From NCBI GenBank assembly GCA_033026295.1, contig CM065171.1:558001-622000 (forward strand): 64,000 nucleotides of DNA. The letters are read 5' to 3'. The notes below the pieces were generated by a model. That model saw nothing but the letters and a program-made list of their open reading frames with translations, was not told where the DNA came from and did not search any database. Shown here one piece after another: positions 13,901 to 27,200 of this stretch; position 1 is the stretch's first letter; every line of letters begins with the position of its first letter. A program made the position numbers and the translations under genes. This stretch comes from Channa striata. Taxonomy: Eukaryota > Chordata > Actinopteri > Anabantiformes > Channidae.

Positions 13901-16900
13901 ATTTTTCTTCTGACATGCTGTGGTTGTGGTAGTACCAGAGTGTGTGGAATCATCAGGTCCTGCTGAAGCCATGTTTTGTCTGGATATATCACAAAGAGCT
14001 GTGAGCAGCAAAATAGCAGCACTGTGTTGTGTTCTCAAGGAATTTGTTGGATGGGCATGTTCTTCTGTTCTGTTGCTGTTCCAGAACCTGCATGATTCAA
14101 ACAACATGCTGCTGGGACAGTTGGAAAGAGACCACATGGACACAATTAAACATAGCAACTTTTGCGATACATACACAAAGAAAGCCAAAGGGAACGCAGC
14201 GTGGACTGCACGCTGGTATTTCACGGAAGCCATTATTAGATTCAGCAAAGAATATGTAACACAGAAAAGCGACTGCTGACTGAGTAGCCCTGGCCTCACC
14301 TAGAGGAAGTACCTGCCCCCAGAATTCTATCTGTAGTCTGTAATCTGTTTGGCTGGAGGCTTACTCTATACATCTAGAAGGGATGATAATCATTTAGGCT
14401 TTTTTTTGGCCATAGTACAAAGGTGGGCTGCATGTCAAATTTAAGATTGCTCACTCATGCATCAGGAGAGATTTAGAGCGAACCTTGCCACCAGTCTCAC
14501 TCGAGTTTTTGATTGAAAATGTCTAATGCTGACGTGCTATTATCATAAGCTAATTCATTATTAAAATTAGAAAAGCCAATCTTCAGTCAAATCAGAAAAA
14601 GAATCCACTGTTTGGCAGGTTGATCAATATTCTATCTGTTTTGGAGGCACAAAAAATAGTAGCTGTTTTTTTTTTTACATGAGGAGTTAAAGCTTTCATT
14701 TCTCATGTGTAGTAGGCTATAATAGTTTAAAAGTTATGTGTGTGGCATATTTTAAATTGAATTTAAGTGCTTCCCCAGCTGTCAATCAAAACAGCACAGC
14801 AGCAGTTTGATACGCAACAGAATCAAATAAATGTTATGTTGCCTCAGATATATACAAACTCCAGACATCCCAGTATTCGTGTTTGCATGCCTCTGTGTGC
14901 AGCCTTCACAATCAAAGAAAGGAACACCTTGTCTCCATAGAAGCCTTGGTGTTTTCCACCTTTTAGCAAGCAATCAGTTTGGCAAATATGGGACAAGTGA
15001 CTGGACTGGTATTTAAAAAAATGTCATGTTTTGTCTGGAGTTCATGTAGATAGGGAGAACAATTCATTTTGCATCAGACAAAAGTAGATTTACATTTTTT
15101 GCCGTAATGACCAGCCCTATACACTGTATGTTGAATATCATTTCAGCAAATTACATTGAGTATCATTGTTTTTTTTCTATGCCTGCTTTAATTCTCAATA
15201 TCACTGTGAGGCATACAGAATGTAAGTCCTTATGCAAGTCCTTCCTGTGCTGAGCTGACAAGGAGCCAGTGTGTGCGTGTTTGCTGTTTGCCTGGAGGGG
15301 TTTTGGCCATGTTACAAAAAAATTATTTGAGGTGCAGTTAAATATATTTTCCTGGAAAAGTTCTTCAATGCAGATTGGAAAAGAAAACGAACGGAAAAAT
15401 GGCCAGCAGTGACTTGCAGTGTAAGGTGGTTGCTTTGCATGATTGAGCCCTGGAAATATATTTTTGCCTGACGTCCTTACATCAGCTCTCAGCCGAAACT
15501 GTAGCTCTGCTCAGGGACAGTGTGAACTTGGAATTGTACCACTTGTTGTTTCTGTATTTTACAAATAAGCTTCTTATTTGAGTAAACTTTCAAATTCCAA
15601 AAAGCTTTTCTCAAACAGTTTTTACTTTATTTGTAACTTCAGTATATTGCGTGGGACCTCTCTGGGGTAACACTCCAACTTGCTCTTTAAATGTAATTTT
15701 TAACCTCTGGGTCTCTACTCTTCCTACTCTGTTTTGGAATGTCCCCTGACTCACACATCCATACACATGCATGCATGAGTTACATGAGTTGACCACAGTT
15801 GTTTTAAACACTACATGCAACACAATCTGTCTGTGGTAGAAACAGTTGTAGCAAACCAACTTGCAGAAATGCAATACTTTCGCTTATTTTGCTACAGTTC
15901 TAATTTAAGTAGATTGCATTGAGTGCTAATGTGTAACAGCTAATTTTATCTAACAGCTGAGGCAGGTTTTTTAAGCAGTTGTATAGTAATTACAATTAAT
16001 TGTGTAATTACCAGATGCTGTTGGGATAATAGAGTGTGTCTTTGTGTTTGTTTTGCATTCATGTGCAGGTGTGGCAGTGCTCCCCTGGATCACATTTCCC
16101 TCAACCGTCTGTCTAACATGAGGAAAAGATACAGGTACAGTACAGGAACATCTCCTGTCATAAACTTGAGTTTCTTAGTGTCTTACTCTCCCTCCACTTT
16201 TCATCTGACATACGTGACATTGTATCCTGCTCTTCTACCCTGCTAGTCATTCTTTAGTATTATGCTGGTGATGGGGCCATGTTTCTGTCACTTTTCAAAA
16301 CCTTATTGTTGCAACCACAACCCTCCTTCCCTCACATCCTCTCTCCCCCTCACTGCATTCTGATACTAAAATTGAAAAAAGAAAGAACAGGGAGCTTTAT
16401 AAAATAGTTGATGTGCACATGAGTGTTACCTTCAGAAATATTTAAGTGAGAATAACAGACCTTACTGCCCAGTGTGCTGGTTACACAGACACAACATTAT
16501 CTGCATATACTATTTCGAACTTTGGAAAACTATTTTGGATTCTGAACGTTAATTAGAATTAATAATAATAATAATAATAATAATAAAATTAATAAGAATT
16601 CTGTATACGTATAATTGTTATCCTAAGGAAGTAAAAAACATTTTTCTATAGTAAAGATAAACTAAATAATTTTTCATTTATCATGCCTCTAAAGTGCATT
16701 TTAATAATGACCAGTATAATTATACGCTCATTTGTACCTCACAACAGTTTAAACAGGTCCAACAATTCAGTTCAATTCAATTCAACTTTATTTTTTATTT
16801 TACAACAAATTCATCTCAAGACACTTTACATAATAAAATCAAGACTATACAGATACTTAGAGAAAACCCAACAAATCCTTGAGGAGCCATAGGCAACAGT

Positions 16901-19900
16901 AGAGAGGAAAAACTCTTTAACTGAAGAAACCTCCAGCAGAACCAGGCTCAGGGTGGGCGGCCATCTGCCTTGACCGTTGGGCTGAGTGGAAAGTGGAGAG
17001 TGAAAAGAACAGAGCAACAAAAGCAACAACAAAACATTGGGCAGGTTAGTAGGACCAGTAGCTGCACACTGGAAGAGACACGGCTCCAAAGGCGGGGACA
17101 CCTGAAGACAGTGAGGGAGAAAGGGAGGGAGAAGCACAGCTACGACATATAAATGACATATGTCACCAGTGACATATAATCTAGCATCAAGCTAAGACTT
17201 AACCAGTGATACTATAATTTAACCCTGCCGATTATGCTCTTTTTTATGTTTGTTTGTTATGCATAAAAAAATGTTTGTTTAATTCCATAAAACTAAATGA
17301 GCCCATTTGCTTTTCCTTTTATATCAGGTGAGTGTATAATGATGTAAATAAAAAAATAGTCTTTGTTAAATAACAATAAACTCAGAGCATTCGTGTTTGA
17401 ATTTGAATTTTATCCAGGTTTCAGATTGTAGGAGTATCCATCAAAAATAGTTCACATAAAGCATTTGAAAACATAGTTTGCATATTCTCTACAAAAGCCA
17501 ATCCTTGAACTTATTATTGAGTTCCAGAAGGTCCAAAGCTCCTCCTGACATGCCATATATAACAATCCTGTCATATTTGTGGAAGATTTGACAGGAGAGG
17601 TGCTAACAAACACGCATATACTGTTTGGATATGCACAGAAATATGCAGTTTCCCAGCAGCTTACAATAAACATAACACTTCATATTGTATATGGCCACAC
17701 ACACTTGTAACAATGAGTGTAATTCGATCTTTACGTTGACTATTGGACAATAAATATCTATAGACTTCTGACATCTGTCTTAAAAACCTTTGTCAAAGGT
17801 TTTGCGTATAACTTCATCTGGAGTTTTCCCATAACCAGACATTTCCAAGTAGCCAAAGAAAAATACATTTTCATGATTCAAATTGCAGAGGAGAGAATCA
17901 TTCTGAAGAGGGTCTTTGTTTAGATGGTTTCTCTTAGACAGTGTTTTTAGACCAGCGTGAGATTCTGATTAGCTCAAAACCGCAATGAACAGTAGCTCTG
18001 ACAGATGATGCCTTTTCCAGAATGTATCTTAATGACTGAAAGATCTCAGCTCAGAAAGCACTAACTTTAAAATTTAGCTTGTTCTTTTGTCAAATATTTT
18101 ACGTTGAATCATTTTGGCACAAAACAACAAGTAGGTGGGACGTAGGTGACAAGTGGGTTGTCCGCTAATCACAGTTGTTTCCAAACAGCTCGTCCTTTAC
18201 AAATGTTAAACCTCCAGTAGGTAGGCCACATTGTCAATTGAAACAACCATGTGATGACTATTTTACAGCAGACTTAGTCACTTTCAGAAGTATTAAAAAC
18301 AAGGATAATTCTTACTTGTACTTTTTGCTGTACGCTAAAGAAATTTGTGTAAGATGAAAAGGTGAGTATGAGAAGAAAATGCAGAATACATATATTAAAC
18401 AGGATAGAGGATACGATAGCACTTTTAAAGTGAAGATTGTTTTCTTAACTTGTCTGCTATGCAGGAAATTCACTGGGGTATTTTCTGCTGTTTTGGAAAA
18501 AGTTTACCCCGTACACACCGAAACACCAAGATGGCCTTTTTAGATTTACACACTCTAGAAAACATTTGTAAAAGCTGAGTTTTGAGGTGAGAGAAAATTT
18601 TTGAAAAGTAGAGAATAAAGGGAGAGGGAGAGACCTGTGTTGTGCTTGTCCTTCCTTCCAGAGCTGTCTAACATGCTGCTGTGTGTGTGTTGGATGAACA
18701 GGAATGGCCTTGGACCCTCAAAAGAAGGAGAGGCTCAGTACTCTGTGGTGCATTGTACTGGCTACATCAAAGCCTGGCCCCCTGCAGGTTTGTATACATT
18801 CTCAGCTCGGTGCTCTTATCTCGATCCCTGCTTAACCCAAACTTCACCTCACTGCACGAGTTCCTGCCCAGAGTAAGTGTGAAATGGTCTAACCCAAAGC
18901 AGCTGTGTGCTCTGGAGCAGGACCTGTATTCAGCCTCAGATCCCCAGCAGCTTGTGTGTTGCTGGTATCCCATCCAGGCTGTGTATGTTTCAGAGCAGCT
19001 TTTTGAAAGCATGTCCCCTCTTTAGATGTAAGACCCCCATGAGTCTTTGTTCAGTTACTCTGCAAACCAAACATATCTTCTATTTGTGCGTGTGTAAATT
19101 TGACTGCTGGAGTGTTTTTGCAGTCTGTCTTCTGGTTGAAGAATTTCTCAGCTGACAGTAGGGATGTTTGCTGTAATAATAAACTGTGGAGTGTTTTTCC
19201 CCTACCAGGAACTTTCCAGGAACTCCAGGTATTCTAACCTTATTTTCTTATCTTCCCCTGTCTTTTTACATTCAGGAAGTAGTTCATTTCCAGCTAGAAA
19301 GTGTACAGTACATGTTGCCCTTAAATATCATTCTATGATGTAAAATCCAACAACATGTCAGCCTTGAGTAAAACAGACAAACACCCACTCTGCTTGCCTA
19401 CTGTGATCCCATCCATACCCTGAATTAAGGTCGGAGGTAAAAACTCCCTCTCAGCCTGAAGACGCATTTGTTGCAATGGATTCTTCAGTAGTACTGACAT
19501 TGTTGCACTGTAGTGAAAAAAATCTAAAATATATTTCTAACTGTACTCGTGTACCCAGCCCAATCTTTTCAATTTGTTACTGCAAACAGAATTCGAAACC
19601 TAAAAACACAGCTTGTAGCGCTGGATTAAAAAAAATAACTGTAATTATCTGTTATATAAAGATTTATGTCAATCTAATGTCAGTGAACTGACTTCATAGC
19701 TTTTAGTAATTCAAGCCAAGACACTAGATGATTCCTTTAATGCAAAATTCTGGTGGTATTATAGACCAGCCAGCCTCAACATTAACACCATCTGGGGATT
19801 TAATGCTTAGCATTAATGGTCGTCTGTATAGCTGTCCACCTTGTCAAACAATTACATAAAAAAAATTCAAACCAACTATTAACTGATCGCACTAATCTAA

Positions 19901-22900
19901 TCTGTAATCCTAATCTGTGTTGTTTCCCAGAAAAAAAACAGCTCAGTATTTCTTCATTACCTTGAGAACATGGACTGTAACTTATTTGCCTTGGTTCCAC
20001 ACTGATCACAGAAGTACAGTATTAAAAAATCCTTTAAATCTATTAAATAAACCCATTTTCACTAAGTGAAATGGTGTGTGTTTGTTTTTGGGCAACAACA
20101 AAGGTCGACGCTGACGGAAAGTGCGTGTGACTGAAACTAAGAAAACTTTTTCTTGATTGTTTCTGTATGGAGAATGTGGATATTACCATTCATTTAGAAA
20201 ATTATCGGTTATTTTTCAGAAATAGTCTCAGCCTAATGCTGGTATATCACTAGAATGCTTGCAGTGGAAATGAGGCACACGAGTTGTGAGAACACACAAA
20301 GTCTTTACATTCAGATGCATTGTTTGACTTCAACATATGCTTACACATGCACACACACACACACACACAGTGTCAGAGTGAAACACTTACAGAGACAAAG
20401 ATTGGAATTCACCCCGTCAGTCTCAAACCAGGTTCCAGCATTGCTGCTGTGATAAAGAGGGGCGAGTGACCTGTGCAACATCAAGTCATCAAAACACAAC
20501 TAAATGACCTATTAGAATGTTGAGAGCACCCCAGAATAGTTCCAGGGTTAACACAAAGACACAAGCCATATGTTTTAAAATCACTGACACATGTTTTACT
20601 TCCTTGCACTAAAAATAGTGCTGTGGAATGTTCTGGAGGCAAACCATCGTCAAGCGAGACACACGCACACACACTTATAAATTACAGCTGGATAACAGAA
20701 AAACAGACGCTACAGATACATTGCATGTAATGGCTAACCATGCTGTGTTAGAGGATAGGAATGTAGCCACAAGTGGGGACACTCAATCATTTTGTATTTG
20801 GACAGGAACTGACAGAAGGGCATGTCAAATCTGTGGTGAACTGCATTTCCAGGCTTTGCATACATACAGTCTCGAGAAAAAGTAATGGAACTCTATGTAA
20901 TTTGCTGGTTTTTTGCACAAATTTCTGAAAAAATCTTCACCAACAAACACAATATTTCTAAGCTGATAACACACAATCATCTGTGATGACGTCATCCATC
21001 AAGTCCTTTTTAAACACCCCCCCCAAACAATAAAATTGATATAGCGACACAGTGTTTATATTCTGTGTTAGTATCTGTTAACCATAATTTTAAAGGCCCA
21101 TTCCTTCTTATTGTATAATATCAGCAAGGCAGCTATAGCCAGAGGCAATATGTGCATATGTTCATCTGTCTGTGTATCCATTTCACTCTCGTGAACAAAA
21201 CATTCCCTTGGACTTAAAGATGAACTGATTAGATTTTGTTGGTTGGGGGTTAAAGGTGGATGTAACTGTGACCTTGTGTCAGCCCATTAGTCTGAACACA
21301 ATAATGTAAGAGCAGCTTGAGGGAATGTCTTCAAATTTGGATGAACTCATTCTGTTTTGTTGGTCAGAGGTCAGAGGTCAAGGATAAGGTCGCTATGGCC
21401 CCATCTCCCTTACATTCTTCTGAATGCATGGATGCAGACTGCAACTTGTCTCATTTGTGGAGGCAGACACCTGTGATGTGACAACTGTAGTTCTTCAGAA
21501 TTTACATCTATATTATGTGGATTGCTGCCTTTTATCCTGTGCATTGCTGTTTCTTGGCACAAAACCTAAAGGCAGGGATTTGCGTTGTCTGCATTTATAC
21601 ACGTGTCCGTGTTTAAGACTCACCTATAAAATCATTGTTCAGTATCAGCAAAAAAAAAAAAAATACAAATGCTCCAGCAGACCTTAACCCTGTAAGGCTG
21701 AGGTAAGAATAATAAGAGAGAGAATCTGCTTTTCAGACCCGAGCTCATCCAGTTCATACGATGAAATGTCCTTGAAAATGACATTCAATCCCAAATAGCT
21801 CCCATGTGTTTCTGCCTCCCTTGTAAGTTACTTTAAATAAGTGACTACATTTTGTAATTTGTTGTAGCAACAGTCTTTACCAGTAATTTATGGATAATGT
21901 TGAAGTGTTAATATCTTTTCTTTGATTTAGAACAAAACAAACTCTGAAAAAGTTATTGCGAGAGAATTAAAAATGGAATTGATTTGTCTTTCTGTGGCCT
22001 TAGTTTCTCTCTTCTCTTTTACTGAAGTACTGTTTTAGACAGAGGGGACCAAGTTTCAACATTAGTTTGAATGAATTATTTCAGCAGAGTCTGGCATTAT
22101 GATTCACATCTCACTTGCAGTGTGGAAGATTAATGGTAAAAACATGATTTATAAATCATTGTAGAGGAGCAATGACCATGTCACCCAGTAGATTACCTCT
22201 CACTGCTGCAAGGTTCAAGTGGCAAATGGAAAAACAAGTGTTTACACTTCATGAGAAATTCCTATTAAATGGTACTTGTGGCCCTTCTTTGTTTCACCAC
22301 TTTCTCTATTTACAAACGGATGATGTTCTTAAAACAGGAGTCGTTGACACTGGTTTTGCACCAGAGATTCTTGCTATTGTTGTTAGGCGGATAGTGGAAT
22401 GGAAGAGAAATATCAATATATTGTTATTTTGAGTGAGAAAAACTCAATTAGTGGAGAAGTTCCAGTTTTATATCCTTTTATAATAATATCTCGTTATAAA
22501 GAGGTTGTTGAATGACACAAAAATATGAGAAATGCACTGTTTCATATAATTATAAAAGTGACACTTCTTGGGAAAACAGTTTTCATCATCATAATAAAGA
22601 TCATTATCTTTATCATGAGACACGCTAAAGATTATTATATTTAGCATTAGGGATGATTATCTTTGACAAGAATTAACCGATAAATTAAAGATCTAAAAAC
22701 TGGGAATGAGGAAGTCCAGATTTTTTTTGCATCCATAAAAGGTCGAGTCTATAGTTCGAGGCCCTCAAAGATGGAAAGAATGCATTAATAGAATAGGAAC
22801 ACAAGGTTGATGTATAAAATCTGCATTGTACAAAATATCTGCAATAATAGCTTTCACAGGATTTTCCTTCGGTTAAGAGGGTAGGTCAGTCAGAGTTCAT

Positions 22901-24163
22901 CTGGACAGCTGATGGAGACACCATTTGTTCAAGTATTACTGTCGGCCCTTTTAAGCATAGAGACAGAAGCTACTGCATTTGATGTTATGTCCCTGAATTC
23001 ATAGCTTAGTGGTCCACATTGGACCATAAAGATCTGTATGAAGTAGGTAGCGCAGTCTTCCAATCCTGCAGTTGTTGGTTGATCCTCGGCTCCTCTGGTC
23101 ACATGTCGAAGCTGCATCAGTATGTGAATATATATAAGTTATGTTAAGAGTGAGTCTGTTGTGTGCTGTTTATAAAAAAGGACCAACTCCTAGACTTTGT
23201 TCCTATTTTATCCCTGGGAAATCTGGGATGGATAATACCTCCTTAATTCATGATTAAGGGCGCTCTAACTCACTTGTCATATCAGGTTGGACAAGGACAG
23301 ATTTTTGAAACACCAGCACTTTGGGAATCCTTTAGTGCTATTAGTTCCCCCTGGCTGTGGTCAAGATCTTTCATAGTCATATTAAAAATGTACTGAACTC
23401 AATGACTGCTTAAGTGTTTCTATTAGGGAATGTTAAGATGTAATGTTAAACCAAAAGGAAATTGAGTGCCATTAGGTTTCTTGACTCCTCTTTGCCTCCC
23501 TTGTGCCCTTTTTCCTCACTCTGCTTATGAGGTTAATATTTTTGTAGCTATTATTAAACAGAAAATTGCACCAATTGTTGAGAGTTTTGGAAGAATCTGG
23601 ACATTGAAGGTAAACTTGTTAGATTAGTGCCAGTTGTTTAACTATGAACATAATATGTCAAGAGAGATACATAATGTTGCCCAAAACTTAGAGATTTGGA
23701 GACCTAATAAGAATCAGTATATTGAAAGTGCTCTCTTTAATAAAAATAATCAAATCAATTTTACTGATGAAATAGAGCTTTATAGTAAATGAGTAAATGA
23801 AAAGCTTTTTTTTTTTTTTTTACTGAAACACTTCACTCTTTTCCTCAGGTATGACTATTCCGGAAGAAGACACTGAGGCTGGTCAGACTGGGAAATACTG
23901 CCTAGTGGCCATTGGCAGGCTGCAGGTATGTGTGGTGCATTGTGAGTTGTGAGAATCTTGAATGAAGACATGGATTCAAACAGAATAAATTGCATGATTT
24001 ATGTAGCAAAACTTTTTCACATAAACTCCTTTATATTGTCCACTATCAATTACCTCTAATTACCTCATAATAAATTTGCCCCCCAGTACAACTCCATTAC
24101 CCACTAATGTTTGACCTCAATAATGAACAAATGGTAGAATTATTACCTGTCTTGTAGTTTTAA

Positions 24164-24213
<50 letters not shown>

Positions 24214-27200
24214 ACACACACACAAACACACACAGGTGAACCTAATGATGTGGCCAGTGAATGTAACTCCTTCATTAAGTAGTGGCTTTGTTGCTGCAAA
24301 GAGAGGTGAAAGCAGAGCTTGAAAGCATCTTTCTCATTAAAAAAAAAAAAAAAAAAAGGCTGTAAATCAAAAGCACAAATTAGGTTATTCGTGTCGACAG
24401 CTAAGTGATTCGAGATTACAATTTCGTTCTTGTTCTCTATCATGGTTTCAAAAACTATAATAAAGTTAGCATAAAAGACCAAGAAGCCTGTGGTTTCCTC
24501 ACCAAATAAACTATAAATTTCATTATTTGCCAGAGTTGAATTAAATTTTAGAATGAGGGAATATTTTCAATCATGTTGTTGAGTCTTGGACAGATATGTC
24601 AGTAGTCAATGGTGTCAATAGGTAAATTCTATCAGGTTTTGTTTATGTAAATGAAAACTCTATACACCATACAACACCCTCAATCCCAACAAAGCTTTAG
24701 TGAGTATAAAGGTGGAAGGAAGCTAAGGAAGTACACCCTTCTTCCCAGATGGACAGATATGAATGATACGTTTACAGGACAGAGCAATATAGAAGATTAA
24801 TGATGGACCACTGCAGTGACAAAAGGATCAATTACAGACATGAGGAATATAAGTAGAACACAAATGTACTGTGTATAGCAGGGGTGCCCACAATTTTTCA
24901 GCTTGCGAGACAAATCAAGTGACAAATAGTGAGCATGGATGAGAAGTATGTCTGTCTCTCCCTCAGGTGACCAGCTCTCCGGTCTCCATGGATATGAATG
25001 GCTTGTCAGTGCCCACAGAGTTCCTGTCACGTCACAACTCAGATGGTGTCATCACGTTTGTCGACCCACGCTGCATCAACGTCATTGGTTATCAGCCACA
25101 GGTTAGATAAGAGGGTTAAAAAGACTGTGTGTTTTTTGAAAACGTATGAGATTGAGTTATCTGTATTATGTAATGGAAATTTAAAAATACACATATTCGT
25201 ATTCCGAGTGAATTGCAACATTTACTTCAACTGCAGAGAAAACCAAGGTTTAAGCAGTATATTGCTTAATTTTGTGATTTTTATTCATTTCATTTCATTT
25301 TCATTTTGTCATTTAGCAGACGCTTTTATCCAAAGCGACTTAGAGTAATTCGGTACATACATACACAGTGGTGATGGCTGCCACGCAGGGTGCTCATCAC
25401 CACTGGGAGCAACTGGGGGTTCGGTGTCTTGCCCAAGGACACTTCGACATGTAGCAAGCAGGGACTGGAGATCAAACCATTGACCCTGTGGTCAATGGAC
25501 GACTTGCCTTACCAACTGAGCTACAGCCACCCCGTTCTGTACACTGATCAGCCACTACAATATTATGATCTGCTGGTTTTAATATAAAAATATGACCTGA
25601 TTTTCGGGAAATTAACTAATACATGCTGATGTATCATTATGGGTAAGCAACCTGTCAGCACATAAAAAGGTTGAGACGAGTTCCACCTTTACTAGCATTT
25701 ATCTTTAAACTGTATATTTTAATTAATTACTTTACATGTTTTGCCACAGTTATTGTAATCCATGACCATGAGCTAAAAATAATTTACTGAGTGATAAAAT
25801 TATCTTGTAGCGGCTCTGTTGCAATACCCCACACTGTTCTCATTAAATCTCCTTGTGTTCTGCACGAGGAACAAATTCCATGACTTGCAATACTTTGCAT
25901 TATCAGCAAGCACATAACATGTTGATAGGGAAAATAAACAGTCCAAGATGAGAAACATTAGTTGTCTGCAATGGAATGTTAAAAACATTCCTCTGGTCAG
26001 TCAGATTGTACCTTCGTTGGCTGATTCCCCCTATTACTAAACAGGAAATTACTGAATCAGGGATTTACATTTCTGGTACATTACAGTTCATAACAAATCC
26101 ATGTGGATCCTGTTTGACTTCAAAGGATATTTCTGGTCATTCTCTAAATCAGTCGTACTGTCTACAATTAGCATGTAAACACGGAATCTTCTCTACTCAC
26201 ATTTGTTAGACTGCACCCTGGATTCACTTGTTTGTCAGTGTCATAGTTTATCCAAGACTCTAAAAAAACACATCAGCCAGAGTCACCGTTATACCGGATA
26301 ACAGATTTCTTTATTCCAAAGTCAGTGACCTTATTAAGTTTAACAAAAATTGCACTGTATCCTCCGATGGCACTTGGGTATGTGCAAAATTTAAGCTGGA
26401 CTTACAGAGACTCTGAAGAATGTGGACAATGTTTACCAGGGTCTTGGTTTTGGAAGAAACATTTCACCCAGTCCAGCGGTGTGTCTGACTAATGTGTTTT
26501 TAATAGTTATTGGACATCAACATTGGACTATTTCAACAACAACAGATTTCGGATGCAGGCCGACAACTAAGCAAATGTGAGGAGAGTGAGCGTGGGCATA
26601 AGCATTAGCTTGGTAGTTTGGCTGCATTTTTGGTAGTTGTAAACAATACGATTAATTTTGAAAATGAACAAAATTATCCTTTTCACTGCTAACAAATGTA
26701 CCTTACTTTAAAAATGTAATGTCTGGAACTGAATGTTTATCAATTGCATTATAAAATTTGCAGAGAAAAACAAAAGGTTTGCTCTTCAGCAAAATTGACG
26801 TCTTAGGTGTGATATCCTTAGTTGTACCTGTAGTTGTCTAGTATATGGACAAAAAGTCCTTATGTAGGACACAATATGTAGAATAAATATCTGTATTTGT
26901 TTGTGTGTGCTGTCTTACAGGACCTGCTGGGAAAAGATATTCTGGAGTTTTGCCATCCTGAGGACCAGAGTCACCTGAGAGAAAGCTTTCAACAGGTACA
27001 ACTGGAATGGAGGTGTCAGCTGTCATAAAGGAATGTCATAATGTCTATGATCAGGAGTGATAAACTCTGCAAGGCTGTCCAGAAATAACTCTTTGAAACT
27101 ATTTCAGAACAGTTTTATTGGCAAATGCCATGTTCACAGTTACAATACGCTCGCACTTCACTTCTTGTCTCCTCACAATAAGAGCTCTTTCTTCCTCCCA

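Larger units (their letters stand above)
10003..16068 (+). other. arnt2: arnt2 intron (6.1 kb) rich in repeats
   Basis: Contains a common teleost repeat fragment (about 10060-10175), two antisense L2 3' ends (10228-10674 and 12068-13083) and a patch near 10880-10985 (gtggtcaaaggtcaagattg) shared with 21230-21400. From 13.1 to 16.0 kb I see nothing recognisable. Confidence 0.6.
16135..18701 (+). other. arnt2: arnt2 intron (2.6 kb)
   Basis: Contains an (AAT)n microsatellite at 16559-16587 and an antisense L2 3' UTR at 16764-17165. The rest (17170-18700) has no recognisable element. Confidence 0.6.
18788..23848 (+). other. arnt2: arnt2 intron (5.1 kb)
   Basis: Contains an (AC)10 tract at 20350-20369, a diffuse teleost repeat patch at about 21130-21420 (gatgaactgattagattttg, ggtcagaggtcagaggtcaa), and a T-run before the next acceptor. 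No exon or RNA gene is seen in the rest. Confidence 0.55.

Noticed and set aside
13871..14299. 142-codon minus-strand ORF and overlapping 119-codon plus-strand ORF inside an arnt2 intron
   Set aside because: Both strands are open by chance; neither has domain-like sequence, splice signals or a start context to support a gene.
24869..24905. hAT element start (caggggtgcccaca)
   Set aside because: Only one end-like word is present; no partner end or target duplication was found before the exon at 24967.
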